The notes below the pieces were generated by a model, which had not been told where the DNA came from, searched no databases, and saw nothing but the letters and a program-made list of their open reading frames with translations. A program made the translations under genes and the position numbers. From Bacteroidota bacterium (GTDB lineage: Bacteria; Bacteroidota; Bacteroidia; Cytophagales; Cyclobacteriaceae), in assembly GCA_027593175.1 (NCBI GenBank), contig JAQCJI010000003.1, positions 1 through 64,000 of the forward strand: a DNA stretch of 64,000 nt, written 5' to 3'. How positions within the stretch are numbered: the stretch's first letter is position 1; each line of letters begins with the position of its first letter. Positions 40,176 through 49,754 of the stretch are shown in pieces.

Positions 40176-41177
40176 ATGTATATCCGCTTCTTCTTTTTGT
40201 TGTTATTCTCGTTGCTTTTTTCCTGTCAATCTTCGGACACCACTTGTTCCCTTGACGAAAAACGGCTAGTGGGCCGGGTGGATTTGGATATTCAGCGCCT
40301 GGAACAAGTTTTTTTTGGAGCAAAAAATAAGGAAGAAATACTTTCCTTACTTGAAAAATATCCTGAGGTAACTTCCAAGGCTCTGGGCTTGGAAACCTAT
40401 CCGAATATGGATTCTTTGGCAGGGGAACTTGTACGTTTGCATTTAGACTCGTCCATGCAGAAATTGAATGCAGCAGTTGCCACGGAGTTCGCCGACCTCA
40501 CTGATGTTAAAGTAGAATTGGAACAAGCATTTGCATATTTAAAAAGCTATTATCCCGACTTTAAAGAGCCCAAGGTCTACACTTACGTATCTGGATTTGG
40601 ATTTGACCTGATCGTAGATGAAGAAGTGATCGTGATTGGGCTGGATTATTTTTTGCCCATTAATCATGCTTTCCAACCTGATATTCCCAGATACCTTACC
40701 TCGCGTTACGAGCGAAAATACCTCGCTCCAATGGTTGTTTTAGCGATTTCTTCTCGTTACAATGTGATTGATTCAAAAGAAAATACGCTATTGGCAGAAA
40801 TGGTTTACTATGGCAAGGCCTATCATTTTGTCAAATCCATTCTCCCCTGTACCTCAGATCAATACCTGATTGGGTACACCCCAGAACAAATTCAGGCTTG
40901 TTGGGATAATGAGGACATTATTTGGGCGCATTTTATTGAGAACGAATTGTTATTTGAAACCAATCCTTTCGAAATCCGCAAGTATATCGGGGAGGCACCT
41001 GCAACTGATGCAATCAGTGCTGATGCACCTGGCAGAATTGGGCGGTGGCTTGGGTGGAATATTGTAGAGGAATTTGCGATCAATCAGGACCTCGCCTTAC
41101 CAGAGGTGATGCGCGAAGCCGATGCAAAAAAGTTGTTTAAAGATTCTGGATACCGGCCTCGAGGAGGGGAAAAATAA
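40176..41177 (+). CDS. gldB: Gliding motility lipoprotein GldB
   Basis: Lipobox LFSCQSS; FGFDLIVDEEVIVIGLDYFLP; PRYLTSRYERKYLAPMVV. Confidence 0.87.
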   Translation: MYIRFFFLLLFSLLFSCQSSDTTCSLDEKRLVGRVDLDIQRLEQVFFGAKNKEEILSLLEKYPEVTSKALGLETYPNMDSLAGELVRLHLDSSMQKLNAAVATEFADLTDVKVELEQAFAYLKSYYPDFKEPKVYTYVSGFGFDLIVDEEVIVIGLDYFLPINHAFQPDIPRYLTSRYERKYLAPMVVLAISSRYNVIDSKENTLLAEMVYYGKAYHFVKSILPCTSDQYLIGYTPEQIQACWDNEDIIWAHFIENELLFETNPFEIRKYIGEAPATDAISADAPGRIGRWLGWNIVEEFAINQDLALPEVMREADAKKLFKDSGYRPRGGEK

Positions 41178-41224
41178 GGCTTTTACCACTAGCTTAGTTC
41201 GGGAAGTATCTTAATTAGGTTTCT

Positions 41225-41881
41225 TCAGAGCGAGACTTTTGATTTGTTTTTTTCAAAGTGTTTGCAGAGGTGCGTGATCGTGCAGGTACTGCACTTTGGA
41301 CTTCTGGCCAAGCAAGTATACCGTCCGTGAAGAATCAACCAATGGTGTGCGCGATGAATATGTTGTTTGGGAAGGTGCTTTACCAATTGTTTTTCTACTT
41401 CTAAGGGGGTTTTGGCGGTTAAAGGCACCAAGCCTAAACGTCTTGAAACGCGATACACATGGGTATCTACGGCCATATTGGGTTGTTGCCAAACCACGGA
41501 GGTAATCACATTGGCGGTTTTTCTACCCACGCCTGGTAATTTGACCAATTCCTCCACGGTGGAGGGCACCTCACCTCCAAAATCAGCAAGTAGCATTTTA
41601 CCTAGACCAATAAGGTGCTTGGTCTTGTTGTTGGGGTAGGAAACAGAACGGATGTAGGGAAAAAGTTCATCAAAATGAGCCGCTGCTATAAGTGCTGGGG
41701 TCGGAAAGTGATTAAATAAGATTCGGGTCACAATATTAACGCGCTTGTCGGTGCATTGTGCGGATAAAACCACCGCTACGAGCAATTGAAAGGTGTTTTC
41801 GTATTCTAACTCCGTTTCTGCAACAGGCATGTTTTCAGAAAAATGCTGGATAAAGGCTTCGTATCGCTGTTTTTTGAGCAT
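41225..41881 (-). CDS. nth: Endonuclease III
   Basis: LLVAVVLSAQCTDKRVN; LPGVGRKTANVI; AVDTHVYRVSRRLGL; FeS C..C..C motif. Confidence 0.95.
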   Translation of the reverse strand: MLKKQRYEAFIQHFSENMPVAETELEYENTFQLLVAVVLSAQCTDKRVNIVTRILFNHFPTPALIAAAHFDELFPYIRSVSYPNNKTKHLIGLGKMLLADFGGEVPSTVEELVKLPGVGRKTANVITSVVWQQPNMAVDTHVYRVSRRLGLVPLTAKTPLEVEKQLVKHLPKQHIHRAHHWLILHGRYTCLARSPKCSTCTITHLCKHFEKNKSKVSL

Positions 41882-41949
41882 GGAATCGTGAAGAATAGGT
41901 TGCTATTGATGTAGTTGCCAAGACCAATTTATTGGCTTTTTCGGAATGA

Positions 41950-43326
41950 TTAATTTCGAATTCGCCATTCTTTGGGATAATAGTTGTTTACCCGGTGAGC
42001 CAAATTTTTAATCCATCCCAAAGGGAGTTTTTGGTAGCTCAAGAGCACCCATCCCAAGGGTTGATTGGAAAAAGATTGTTCTTTTTTTCGCAGAAAATCC
42101 AAAGCCTCTTCTAAAGTGAGCTCATGCTTTGGAAACCCATTCTTTGGAAGCAAAGAAAGTGCCCATTCAGGACTAGGGATCCATTCTTTCCCTTGCTTTT
42201 TTCCTAACTCCACCCCAAAATATCGAATACTTAGCACCTGAGTTAACTTTTCTAGCTCTCGGAAATATTCCCCTTTCATTCGGAAAAAGGTATCTTGCAA
42301 TAGGTAAAACTTCCCTGTCCCATTGCCCCCTACCTCCTGCTCAAGCACAGCAGATTCTTTCTCTCCCACCCTCCTGAGACTATGGTGTTTAAATTCTTTA
42401 GTTACCGAAACCCCTTGCGAATGCTCTCCCTCTGGACGCCGCAATACCGTAATAAAAAATCCCTCCCCAGCTACCTTATGGGGGAAAAAGCGGTACCCAA
42501 AAAAGACCTCCTTTTCAGAAATAACCTGCGTTTCGACGATTCCCCAGCTGGGATCTAATGGGATTTGTACCGGTTCAAAGGCAAATTCCTCAGTTAAAAA
42601 CCGAAGGATTTCCTCATTCTCTTTTTCGTTGAAGGTGCAGGTGGAATACAGGAGGTAGCCTCCTCCTTTTACTAATTCTCCTGCTTTATCCACAATGCGC
42701 TTTTGCCTGGCGGAACATAGTGCGACATGATCTGCCGACCATTCAGCACGGGCTAAAGGATCTTTTCGAAACATTCCTTCTCCAGAACAGGGAGCATCTA
42801 CCAGCACTAGGTCAAAAAATCCCTCCAAAGGGCTGAAGTGCTCTGGGTCGTTGTGGGTGACTACCGTGTTCCCAAGCCCCCATTTGATTATGTTTTCTTT
42901 TAAAATTTGTGTGCGCGAGGCAATGACTTCATTGGCTACCAGTAAGCCATCTTCTCCCAAATAACTCGATAGCAAGGTGCTTTTTCCCCCAGGAGCAGCT
43001 GCCAAATCTAAATAAATACCTTTGGGAATTTTTTGTGATTCTAGAATATGGGAAATAAACATGGAGGAAGCTTCCTGTACATAGTAGGCCCCAGCATGGA
43101 AGGTAGGGTCCATAGTAAAGCTGGGTCGCTCTTCTAAAAAATAGCCATCTTTCGCCCATGGGATTGGTTGCTTAGGAAAGGGTAGTGCGATAGCCTTCCT
43201 CTGGTTGAGCCGAATGGAAGTTTGCGAAGGAAGCGCTAATCCCTCCTTAAATAAGGCATACTCTGCGGACCCAAGTAGCGACTGCATTTGAGATTCGAAC
43301 GCCTCTGGAAGTTGATTTTCGTCCAT
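41950..43326 (-). CDS. RsmB/NOP2-family RNA (cytosine-C5) methyltransferase (RsmF-like)
   Basis: YYVQEASSMFISHIL; LDLAAAPGGKSTLLSSYL; VLVDAPCSGEGMFRKDP; LLYSTCTFNEKENEE. Confidence 0.92.
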   Translation of the reverse strand: MDENQLPEAFESQMQSLLGSAEYALFKEGLALPSQTSIRLNQRKAIALPFPKQPIPWAKDGYFLEERPSFTMDPTFHAGAYYVQEASSMFISHILESQKIPKGIYLDLAAAPGGKSTLLSSYLGEDGLLVANEVIASRTQILKENIIKWGLGNTVVTHNDPEHFSPLEGFFDLVLVDAPCSGEGMFRKDPLARAEWSADHVALCSARQKRIVDKAGELVKGGGYLLYSTCTFNEKENEEILRFLTEEFAFEPVQIPLDPSWGIVETQVISEKEVFFGYRFFPHKVAGEGFFITVLRRPEGEHSQGVSVTKEFKHHSLRRVGEKESAVLEQEVGGNGTGKFYLLQDTFFRMKGEYFRELEKLTQVLSIRYFGVELGKKQGKEWIPSPEWALSLLPKNGFPKHELTLEEALDFLRKKEQSFSNQPLGWVLLSYQKLPLGWIKNLAHRVNNYYPKEWRIRN

Positions 43327-43422
43327 CTTACAAATATAGAGGATATCGTAGTAGGACTTTGGAAAGGAGCTATAAAAACAAGTAGCTGCACTTAAGAGCC
43401 TGAAACATGCAATTCCTACTAC

Positions 43423-44952
43423 TTAAGAATCATCTTCTTCGTCCTCAAAGCCCTCTTCGTCTTCTCCGCTCAACTCAAACATTGAGCTGAATAGGTCTTT
43501 AAATTGAAGACCAATATCTACCATTTTTTTGCTGAGCTGTGAATATTCTGCCAAGCCATGAAGTGCAAATTCCATATAGAACTCTCTTTCTTTTTCTGGA
43601 AGCTGATCCACCAATTGGGTTACTACAGCTTCTAATCCTGGAACCCCATGCAAAAGGCTTTTATATGCTTTGTCGCTGAGATCACTCAAAATGTCTAATT
43701 CATTTCCTTCTCCAAACCAAGCCAAGGGGACTACATAAGGATTGGTGGATTTTTCCTTTTTCTTTTGTTCTGGCGAAGGGAAGTAATGGACAAACTGTGT
43801 TCGGATGGCTTTGCCAATCAGATTGTAGGCCACCAATCCTGCACCTTCCTGCTCCCCCTCGTATACGAGTTCTACCTTACCAGTAATGGCAGGAATGACC
43901 CCTATCAAATCGGAAATTCGGATTATGGTAGTTGACTCATTATTTCTGTACATTCTTCTTTCTGCTGCAGAAATTAGATTTTCATAGGCGGAAATGGTAA
44001 GTCTTGCAGATACTCCACTTTTTTCATCCACAAATTCTGAATGACGGGCCTCTATGGCAATTTGCTCGATGAGGTCCTTCATGAGCTCTGGAATATGGAT
44101 GCTGCTCACGGGCTTACCTTGCAGTCGCGCTTCCTGTCCTGTGATTTTTTTACCTATGGCAATGGACTTCGGGTAGTGCGTGATAATTTGGCTTTCGATT
44201 CGGTCCTTGAGTGGGGTGACAATGCTGCCCCGGTTGGTGTAGTCTTCGGGGTTGGCAGTGAATATAAACTGGATGTCCAATGGTAACCTCAGTTTAAACC
44301 CACGAATCTGTATATCTCCTTCTTGCAAGATATTGAATAAGGCAACCTGTATTCTCGCCTGAAGGTCTGGTAGTTCGTTGATTACAAAAATGCAGCGATG
44401 TGAACGAGGAACTAAGCCGTAGTGGATAACACGTTCGTCATTGTAATTAAGTTTGAGCGTTGCTGCTTTAATAGGATCTACATCCCCAATTAGGTCGGCT
44501 ACGGAGACATCTGGAGTGGCTAATTTTTCTGTATACCGTTCTGCGCGCGGCAACCAGGAGATGAGGCAGTCATCGCCCTTTTCGTCTATCAGGGTTTTCC
44601 CAAAAGTGGAAAGCGGGAGGAGTGGATCTTCATTGAGCTCCGAACCAAATAGGACGGGGACATATTCGTCTAAAAGCAGCGTCATCATCCGTGCAATTCT
44701 GGTTTTTGCCTGACCGCGAAGTCCAAGCAAATTGATGTTGTGACGCGAAAGAATTGCCCGTTCAATGTCAGGAATGACGGTGTCTTCATAGCCCCAAACG
44801 CCTTCAAACACATTTTCCTTTGCCTTAATTTTTAGGATCAGATTATCTCGAAGCTCCTCCTTGATTGACTTGGGGCGATAGCCTGAAGCCTTCAACTGGC
44901 CAAGGGTTTTGATTTGAAGGAGCTGCGCTTCCTTAAGTTGTGCGTAATCCAT
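43423..44952 (-). CDS. AAA+ ATPase, magnesium chelatase ChlI/MoxR-like
   Basis: NLLGLRGQAKTRIARMM; SWLPRAERYTEKLATPDVSVADLIGDVDPIKA; FVINELPDLQARIQVALFNILQEGDIQIRG; FTANPEDYTNRG. Confidence 0.88.
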   Translation of the reverse strand: MDYAQLKEAQLLQIKTLGQLKASGYRPKSIKEELRDNLILKIKAKENVFEGVWGYEDTVIPDIERAILSRHNINLLGLRGQAKTRIARMMTLLLDEYVPVLFGSELNEDPLLPLSTFGKTLIDEKGDDCLISWLPRAERYTEKLATPDVSVADLIGDVDPIKAATLKLNYNDERVIHYGLVPRSHRCIFVINELPDLQARIQVALFNILQEGDIQIRGFKLRLPLDIQFIFTANPEDYTNRGSIVTPLKDRIESQIITHYPKSIAIGKKITGQEARLQGKPVSSIHIPELMKDLIEQIAIEARHSEFVDEKSGVSARLTISAYENLISAAERRMYRNNESTTIIRISDLIGVIPAITGKVELVYEGEQEGAGLVAYNLIGKAIRTQFVHYFPSPEQKKKEKSTNPYVVPLAWFGEGNELDILSDLSDKAYKSLLHGVPGLEAVVTQLVDQLPEKEREFYMEFALHGLAEYSQLSKKMVDIGLQFKDLFSSMFELSGEDEEGFEDEEDDS

Positions 44953-44953
44953 G

Positions 44954-46054
44954 CTAAAAGCGTTTGGTTCGGTTTCGTCTGTAGTCCTCAAAAATTAAAT
45001 TTCCCAGCCCTTTCAAGCTGCTGTAATAGGCATTGCCATTGTTGACCTTTGTAAATTCTTTTACAAACTCCTTGAGGTAGGGATCAGAGGCAATCATAAA
45101 GGTGGTTACAGGGATTTTTAATTTCCTGCATTGCGCGGCAAGTTTGAGGGTTTCTGCTAAGATCTTACTGTCAATGCCAAAAGCATTTTTGTAATATTTA
45201 ATACCCACTTTCAGGCAGGTAGGTTTGCCATCAGTGAGCATAAAAATTTGCTTGTTTGGGTTTTTTCTTCTACGTAATAAATCCATGGCCAGCTCAAGTC
45301 CCGCAACTGTATTCGTATGGTAGGGGCCGACTTGGAGGTAAGGCAAATCCTTAATTTCAATCTGCCAGGCATCGTTTCCAAAGACGATTATGTCTAAAGT
45401 ATCTTTTGGATAGCGGGTTTTGATCAACTCAGCCAAGGCCATGGCCACTTTCTTTGCTGGAGTGATCCGGTCCTCTCCATACAAGATCATAGAGTGGGAA
45501 ATGTCAATCATCAGTACCGTGGAAGTTTGGGTAAGTTGCTCGTTTTCCACCACTTCCAAATCGTCTTCGGTTAACAAAAAATCAGCGCTAATTCCATGAT
45601 TGGCCTGTGCATTGCGTAGGGAGTCGGTTAGTGCAATTTGATCTAGGCTATCTCCAAATTCATAGGCGCGGCGCTCACTGCCCTGTTCATCGCCAGGTCC
45701 AGAAATTTGGGTTCTGTGTTGACCAGTTTTGCTGCGCTTTAGTTTGCCAAAAATTTCCTCAAGTGCACTTTTTCGAATATTTTGTTCTGCTTTTCCAGTG
45801 ATTTTCAAGCTCCCCTTCTGGTTTTCTTCACTCATGTAACCCTTGGATTTCAGGTCTTCAATAAAGTTGCCTATCCCATATTCTGGACTGGTCAACTGGT
45901 AGCGTTTGTCCAGATTGGTCAACCAACTCAGGGCCTCTGAGACATCCCCTCCCGTCATCGTAACTAGCTGAAGGAAGATATCCAGCAGGTTTTCAAACCG
46001 GTTTTTTTCCGGATCAAGAAGAGGAACATATTTCGTAAACTTGAACCCTTTCAT
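44954..46054 (-). CDS. VWA (von Willebrand A) domain protein
   Basis: MIDISHSMILYGEDRITPAKKVAMALAELI (MIDAS DxSxS); TDGKPT; start taken at MKGFKFTKY. Confidence 0.88.
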   Translation of the reverse strand: MKGFKFTKYVPLLDPEKNRFENLLDIFLQLVTMTGGDVSEALSWLTNLDKRYQLTSPEYGIGNFIEDLKSKGYMSEENQKGSLKITGKAEQNIRKSALEEIFGKLKRSKTGQHRTQISGPGDEQGSERRAYEFGDSLDQIALTDSLRNAQANHGISADFLLTEDDLEVVENEQLTQTSTVLMIDISHSMILYGEDRITPAKKVAMALAELIKTRYPKDTLDIIVFGNDAWQIEIKDLPYLQVGPYHTNTVAGLELAMDLLRRRKNPNKQIFMLTDGKPTCLKVGIKYYKNAFGIDSKILAETLKLAAQCRKLKIPVTTFMIASDPYLKEFVKEFTKVNNGNAYYSSLKGLGNLIFEDYRRNRTKRF

Positions 46055-46305
46055 GCGTACAATTAGGTAAAACAATCCTCCACTAGTAGGGTGACTGACT
46101 TGGTTAAAGGTGTAACACTCAAGTGAGGCAAGGGGTTTTGATTGGAAGGAAAATTTCAAGAAAATAGTGCCTATCTCCTCTTGGGCCTACTTGTGGACTC
46201 GCCAATCTCTACCTCGTGTCCAAACCTCGCAAGCGGGGAGGGCAAGGATTCAAGAGTCCGCTTCAATATGGGAAAAAATAGCCGAAAACTTCCTATTTTC
46301 GGTTT

Positions 46306-47283
46306 GTGATGACTCCTTCCGACCGACATGCTCACCTTCTCAAAGCCACAGCCAAGCGCTTGGGCTTTGACTTTTGTGGCATTGCCAAAGCGGAGTTTTT
46401 GGAAGATGAAGCCCCTAAGTTGGAAGAATGGTTGCGCCGAGATTATCATGGGCGTATGGGTTATCTCGCCAATCACTTTGATAAAAGGCTAGACCCACGA
46501 AAGCTTGTGGAAGGGGCGAAAACTGTGGTATCCTTAGTCTATAACTACTTTCCCGAGACCGTCCTCCCACAAGGGGCGGAAGACATTAAGCTGGCCAAGT
46601 ATGCCTACGGTCAGGATTACCACGATGTCATTCAGGAGAAGTTACGTCACTTTTTGATGCATCTTCGAGAAGAGGTGGGGGAGATCGATGGACGGAGTTT
46701 TGTGGATTCTGCCCCAATTATGGAAAGGCAGTGGGCTCAGCGGTCAGGCATAGGATGGATTGGTAAAAACAGCCTCTTGCTCAATCGGCAGATGGGGAGC
46801 TTTTTCTTTTTAGCAGAGCTGATTATTGATTTGGAAGCTACGCCAGATCTTCCCATGGCCGAAGACTATTGTGGGAGCTGTACAGCTTGCTTGGATGCCT
46901 GTCCTACAGCAGCCATTGTGGCACCGGGTGTAGTCGATGGTTCCCGTTGCATTTCTTACCTCACCATTGAACTAAAGGATGCAATCCCCACCTCTTTTGT
47001 AGGAAAAATGGACAATTGGGTGTTTGGTTGCGATGTCTGTCAAGATGTATGCCCTTGGAACCGTTTTTCAAAAGCACACCAGGAACCTGCATTTACGCCT
47101 TCTTCAGACTTGACCCTGTTTAATGCCCAAGATTGGAAGGAGCTCACGGAAGAAACGTTTAAAAAAGTTTTTTCTGGTTCGGCTGTCAAACGAACCAAGT
47201 TTAAAGGGATCAAAAGGAACCTGGAATTTCTGTCACACGACAGGCCTTCAGAGGGGGATCAAGGCTTGAAACCGAATGGGTGA
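46306..47283 (+). CDS. queG: Epoxyqueuosine reductase
   Basis: [23 protein letters not shown]; two ferredoxin clusters [16 protein letters not shown] and [11 protein letters not shown]. Confidence 0.95.
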   Translation: MMTPSDRHAHLLKATAKRLGFDFCGIAKAEFLEDEAPKLEEWLRRDYHGRMGYLANHFDKRLDPRKLVEGAKTVVSLVYNYFPETVLPQGAEDIKLAKYAYGQDYHDVIQEKLRHFLMHLREEVGEIDGRSFVDSAPIMERQWAQRSGIGWIGKNSLLLNRQMGSFFFLAELIIDLEATPDLPMAEDYCGSCTACLDACPTAAIVAPGVVDGSRCISYLTIELKDAIPTSFVGKMDNWVFGCDVCQDVCPWNRFSKAHQEPAFTPSSDLTLFNAQDWKELTEETFKKVFSGSAVKRTKFKGIKRNLEFLSHDRPSEGDQGLKPNG

Positions 47284-47579
47284 GCGCAGCCATGGAGATA
47301 AAGTCTACCCCACATGCTGCAATCTCCACAAGATTTTTCTCCCAATTCTAGAGAAAAACCGCCTTAATGGCTTGTTGTGAATAGGATACAATTGCTGCGG
47401 ATTTCAATGATGTCGTAGTTGCTTCAATAAAGATCACTTCACTTCTCAATGAACCAGTGAATGTAGACTACAATTAACCTCTTCTTTTCTAGCAGTCTAA
47501 AAGAGAAAAAACCTTCTTTAATTGGTAAAACCCCAACATTCCATCCCCATTTTGGTTTCTATTGTATTATATTTGAAGC

Positions 47580-49103
47580 ATGAATAAGAATGTTTTATTG
47601 ATGATTTTAGATGGTTGGGGATTAGCTACCAATCCTGCGGTTTCTGCCATCGATAAGGCCAACACCCCTTTTGTGGACAGCTTATTCAGGACTTATCCAC
47701 ATTCCAAGCTGGAGGCTTCAGGGCTTGCAGTAGGGTTACCTGAGGGTCAAATGGGGAACTCGGAAGTGGGACATATGAACATTGGTGCTGGCAGGATTGT
47801 CTATCAAGACCTGGTGAAAATTAATTTGGCTGTTCAGCAAGGAGAACTTCTCACGGATCCAGTCTTAAACGCTGCCTTTGCAAGAGCAAAAGCAGGAAAG
47901 AAAAAAGTCCATTTTTTGGGATTGGTGTCCGATGGAGGGGTGCACGCACATATCCAACACCTCAAAGGATTATGTGATGCCGCCAAACACCATGGTATGG
48001 AAGAGGTGTTTATCCATGCTTTTACCGATGGGAGAGACGCGGATCCCAAGGGTGGATTGGCATACTTAGGAGATCTTCAAAATCATTTGCAGCATTCAGT
48101 AGGAAAAATTGCTTCGGTGATTGGCCGCTACTATGCCATGGATAGAGACAACCGTTGGGAGCGAGTTAAACTTGCCTACGACGCCATGGTGCTTGGCGAG
48201 GGAGAAAAATCCAAAGATATTCTCTCCTCTATTAAAAAATCATACAGCAATAATGTTACAGATGAATTTATCCGCCCCATCATTCAAGTTGGAACTGATA
48301 ATAAGCCCCTAGCGACTATTCAGGACGGAGACACGGTACTATGTTTTAATTTTAGGACCGATCGTGGAAGGGAAATTACTCAGGCCCTCAGCCAACGAGA
48401 TTTTGTGGACTTCAACATGAAGAAGTTGGACTTGGATTACCTCACCTTAACCACCTACGACGAGACTTTTACGGGGGTTCAGGTCTTATTTGAAAAAGAT
48501 AAACTCAACAATACCCTAGGGGAGGTTTTGGAGAAGGCAGGAAAAAAACAAATTCGCATTGCAGAAACTGAAAAATACCCTCATGTCACCTTTTTCTTCT
48601 CAGGCGGTAGAGAGAAAGAATTCGTAGGTGAAAGTAGAATCCTTTGCCCCTCTCCAAAAGTTGCTACTTATGACTTGATGCCTGAAATGAGCGCGGGTGA
48701 AATCTCCCTAAAAATCACGGCAGAGCTCAACAAAAAAAGTGCAAACTTTATTTGCCTCAATTTCGCTAATGCAGATATGGTAGGCCATACTGGAAATTTT
48801 GATGCAGCTGTCAAGGCCTGTGAAGCAGTTGACCACGCTGCTGAAAAAGTAGTTAAGGCGGCTATCGCCAACGACTATTCTGTGTTAGTGATAGCCGATC
48901 ATGGCAACTCAGATGTAATGATTAATGAGGATGGTACTCCAAATACGGCGCATACCACCAATTTGGTGCCGTTCATTGTGGTCGACAAACAAAAATTTTC
49001 AGTGAAAGACGGGAAATTAGGAGATTTAGCACCCACTATCCTTCAGTTGATGGGGGTAAACATTCCCGAAGAAATGACAGGAGATATTCTTATTGATCTA
49101 TGA
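47580..49103 (+). CDS. gpmI: 2,3-bisphosphoglycerate-independent phosphoglycerate mutase
   Basis: LLMILDGWGLA; GQMGNSEVGHMNIGAGRIVYQDL; FTDGRDADPKGG; VIADHGNSDVMI. Confidence 0.97.
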   Translation: MNKNVLLMILDGWGLATNPAVSAIDKANTPFVDSLFRTYPHSKLEASGLAVGLPEGQMGNSEVGHMNIGAGRIVYQDLVKINLAVQQGELLTDPVLNAAFARAKAGKKKVHFLGLVSDGGVHAHIQHLKGLCDAAKHHGMEEVFIHAFTDGRDADPKGGLAYLGDLQNHLQHSVGKIASVIGRYYAMDRDNRWERVKLAYDAMVLGEGEKSKDILSSIKKSYSNNVTDEFIRPIIQVGTDNKPLATIQDGDTVLCFNFRTDRGREITQALSQRDFVDFNMKKLDLDYLTLTTYDETFTGVQVLFEKDKLNNTLGEVLEKAGKKQIRIAETEKYPHVTFFFSGGREKEFVGESRILCPSPKVATYDLMPEMSAGEISLKITAELNKKSANFICLNFANADMVGHTGNFDAAVKACEAVDHAAEKVVKAAIANDYSVLVIADHGNSDVMINEDGTPNTAHTTNLVPFIVVDKQKFSVKDGKLGDLAPTILQLMGVNIPEEMTGDILIDL

Positions 49104-49654
49104 AAATAAAACGATACTTCAGCTTTCTTCTTTTGGGCGCTGTCCTTGCCTGCGCTCCAACCAAAGAGGAGCCTGCACTTGAGAAACTTCCTTACTTTGA
49201 TTTGAAAGGGTTTATTGATTTGGAAATCAATAAATTAGAAGGTGATTCCGTGTTTAAAACCTCTGAAATTAATGGAGAAAAGCAAATTCAGGAATTGCTG
49301 TATACCTCTAAAGATTGGAAAGAGGAGTTTGTCTCCTTTTATCAAGCTGATATCAATGTTCCTTCCCTTGCGACTGCGTATTCTACACGAACTACCCCAG
49401 ACCAGCTGATTCATGAATTACTTCCTGAGGCAAAGGGAAAGGTGAAGGAAATCACCATTCGCTATGTAGAGAATTACCCTGCTTGGGTGACCTTTAGACT
49501 CAAGGATGAAAACATGTTTTACCAAAGCAGCACGCTTGGGGAGATTTCTATGAACCAGGCTACGGGAAAAATAGATCACTATAAAATAGAAACTACCCAG
49601 AAGGTACTATTTCTATCTCCTACTAACATCAAGATCTCTGGGATCATTCACTAA
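49100..49654 (+). CDS. Putative lipoprotein of unknown function, overlapping gpmI
   Basis: Signal peptide/lipobox FLLLGAVLACAPT; ATGA overlap with gpmI stop. Confidence 0.8.
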   Translation: MKIKRYFSFLLLGAVLACAPTKEEPALEKLPYFDLKGFIDLEINKLEGDSVFKTSEINGEKQIQELLYTSKDWKEEFVSFYQADINVPSLATAYSTRTTPDQLIHELLPEAKGKVKEITIRYVENYPAWVTFRLKDENMFYQSSTLGEISMNQATGKIDHYKIETTQKVLFLSPTNIKISGIIH

Positions 49655-49657
49655 TAT

Positions 49658-49690
49658 AAAACAGGCTTTCTACATCAGATAGTCTGTTTT
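49658..49690 (+). terminator. Probable terminator after the gpmI-lipoprotein pair
   Basis: AAAACAGgCT...AGtCTGTTTT imperfect stem followed by ATTT. Confidence 0.5.
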
Positions 49691-49754
49691 ATTTCGGAGA
49701 TATGGAGCTTAGATACCAGTTTCTACAGCAGAATTTTTTTGCTTTTCTTTTTTC

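Noticed and set aside
47284-47579. Long spacer between queG and gpmI containing GCAATCTCC-like strings reminiscent of REP-type elements
   Set aside because: Only a short partial resemblance and no clear inverted or direct repeat; not enough to call.
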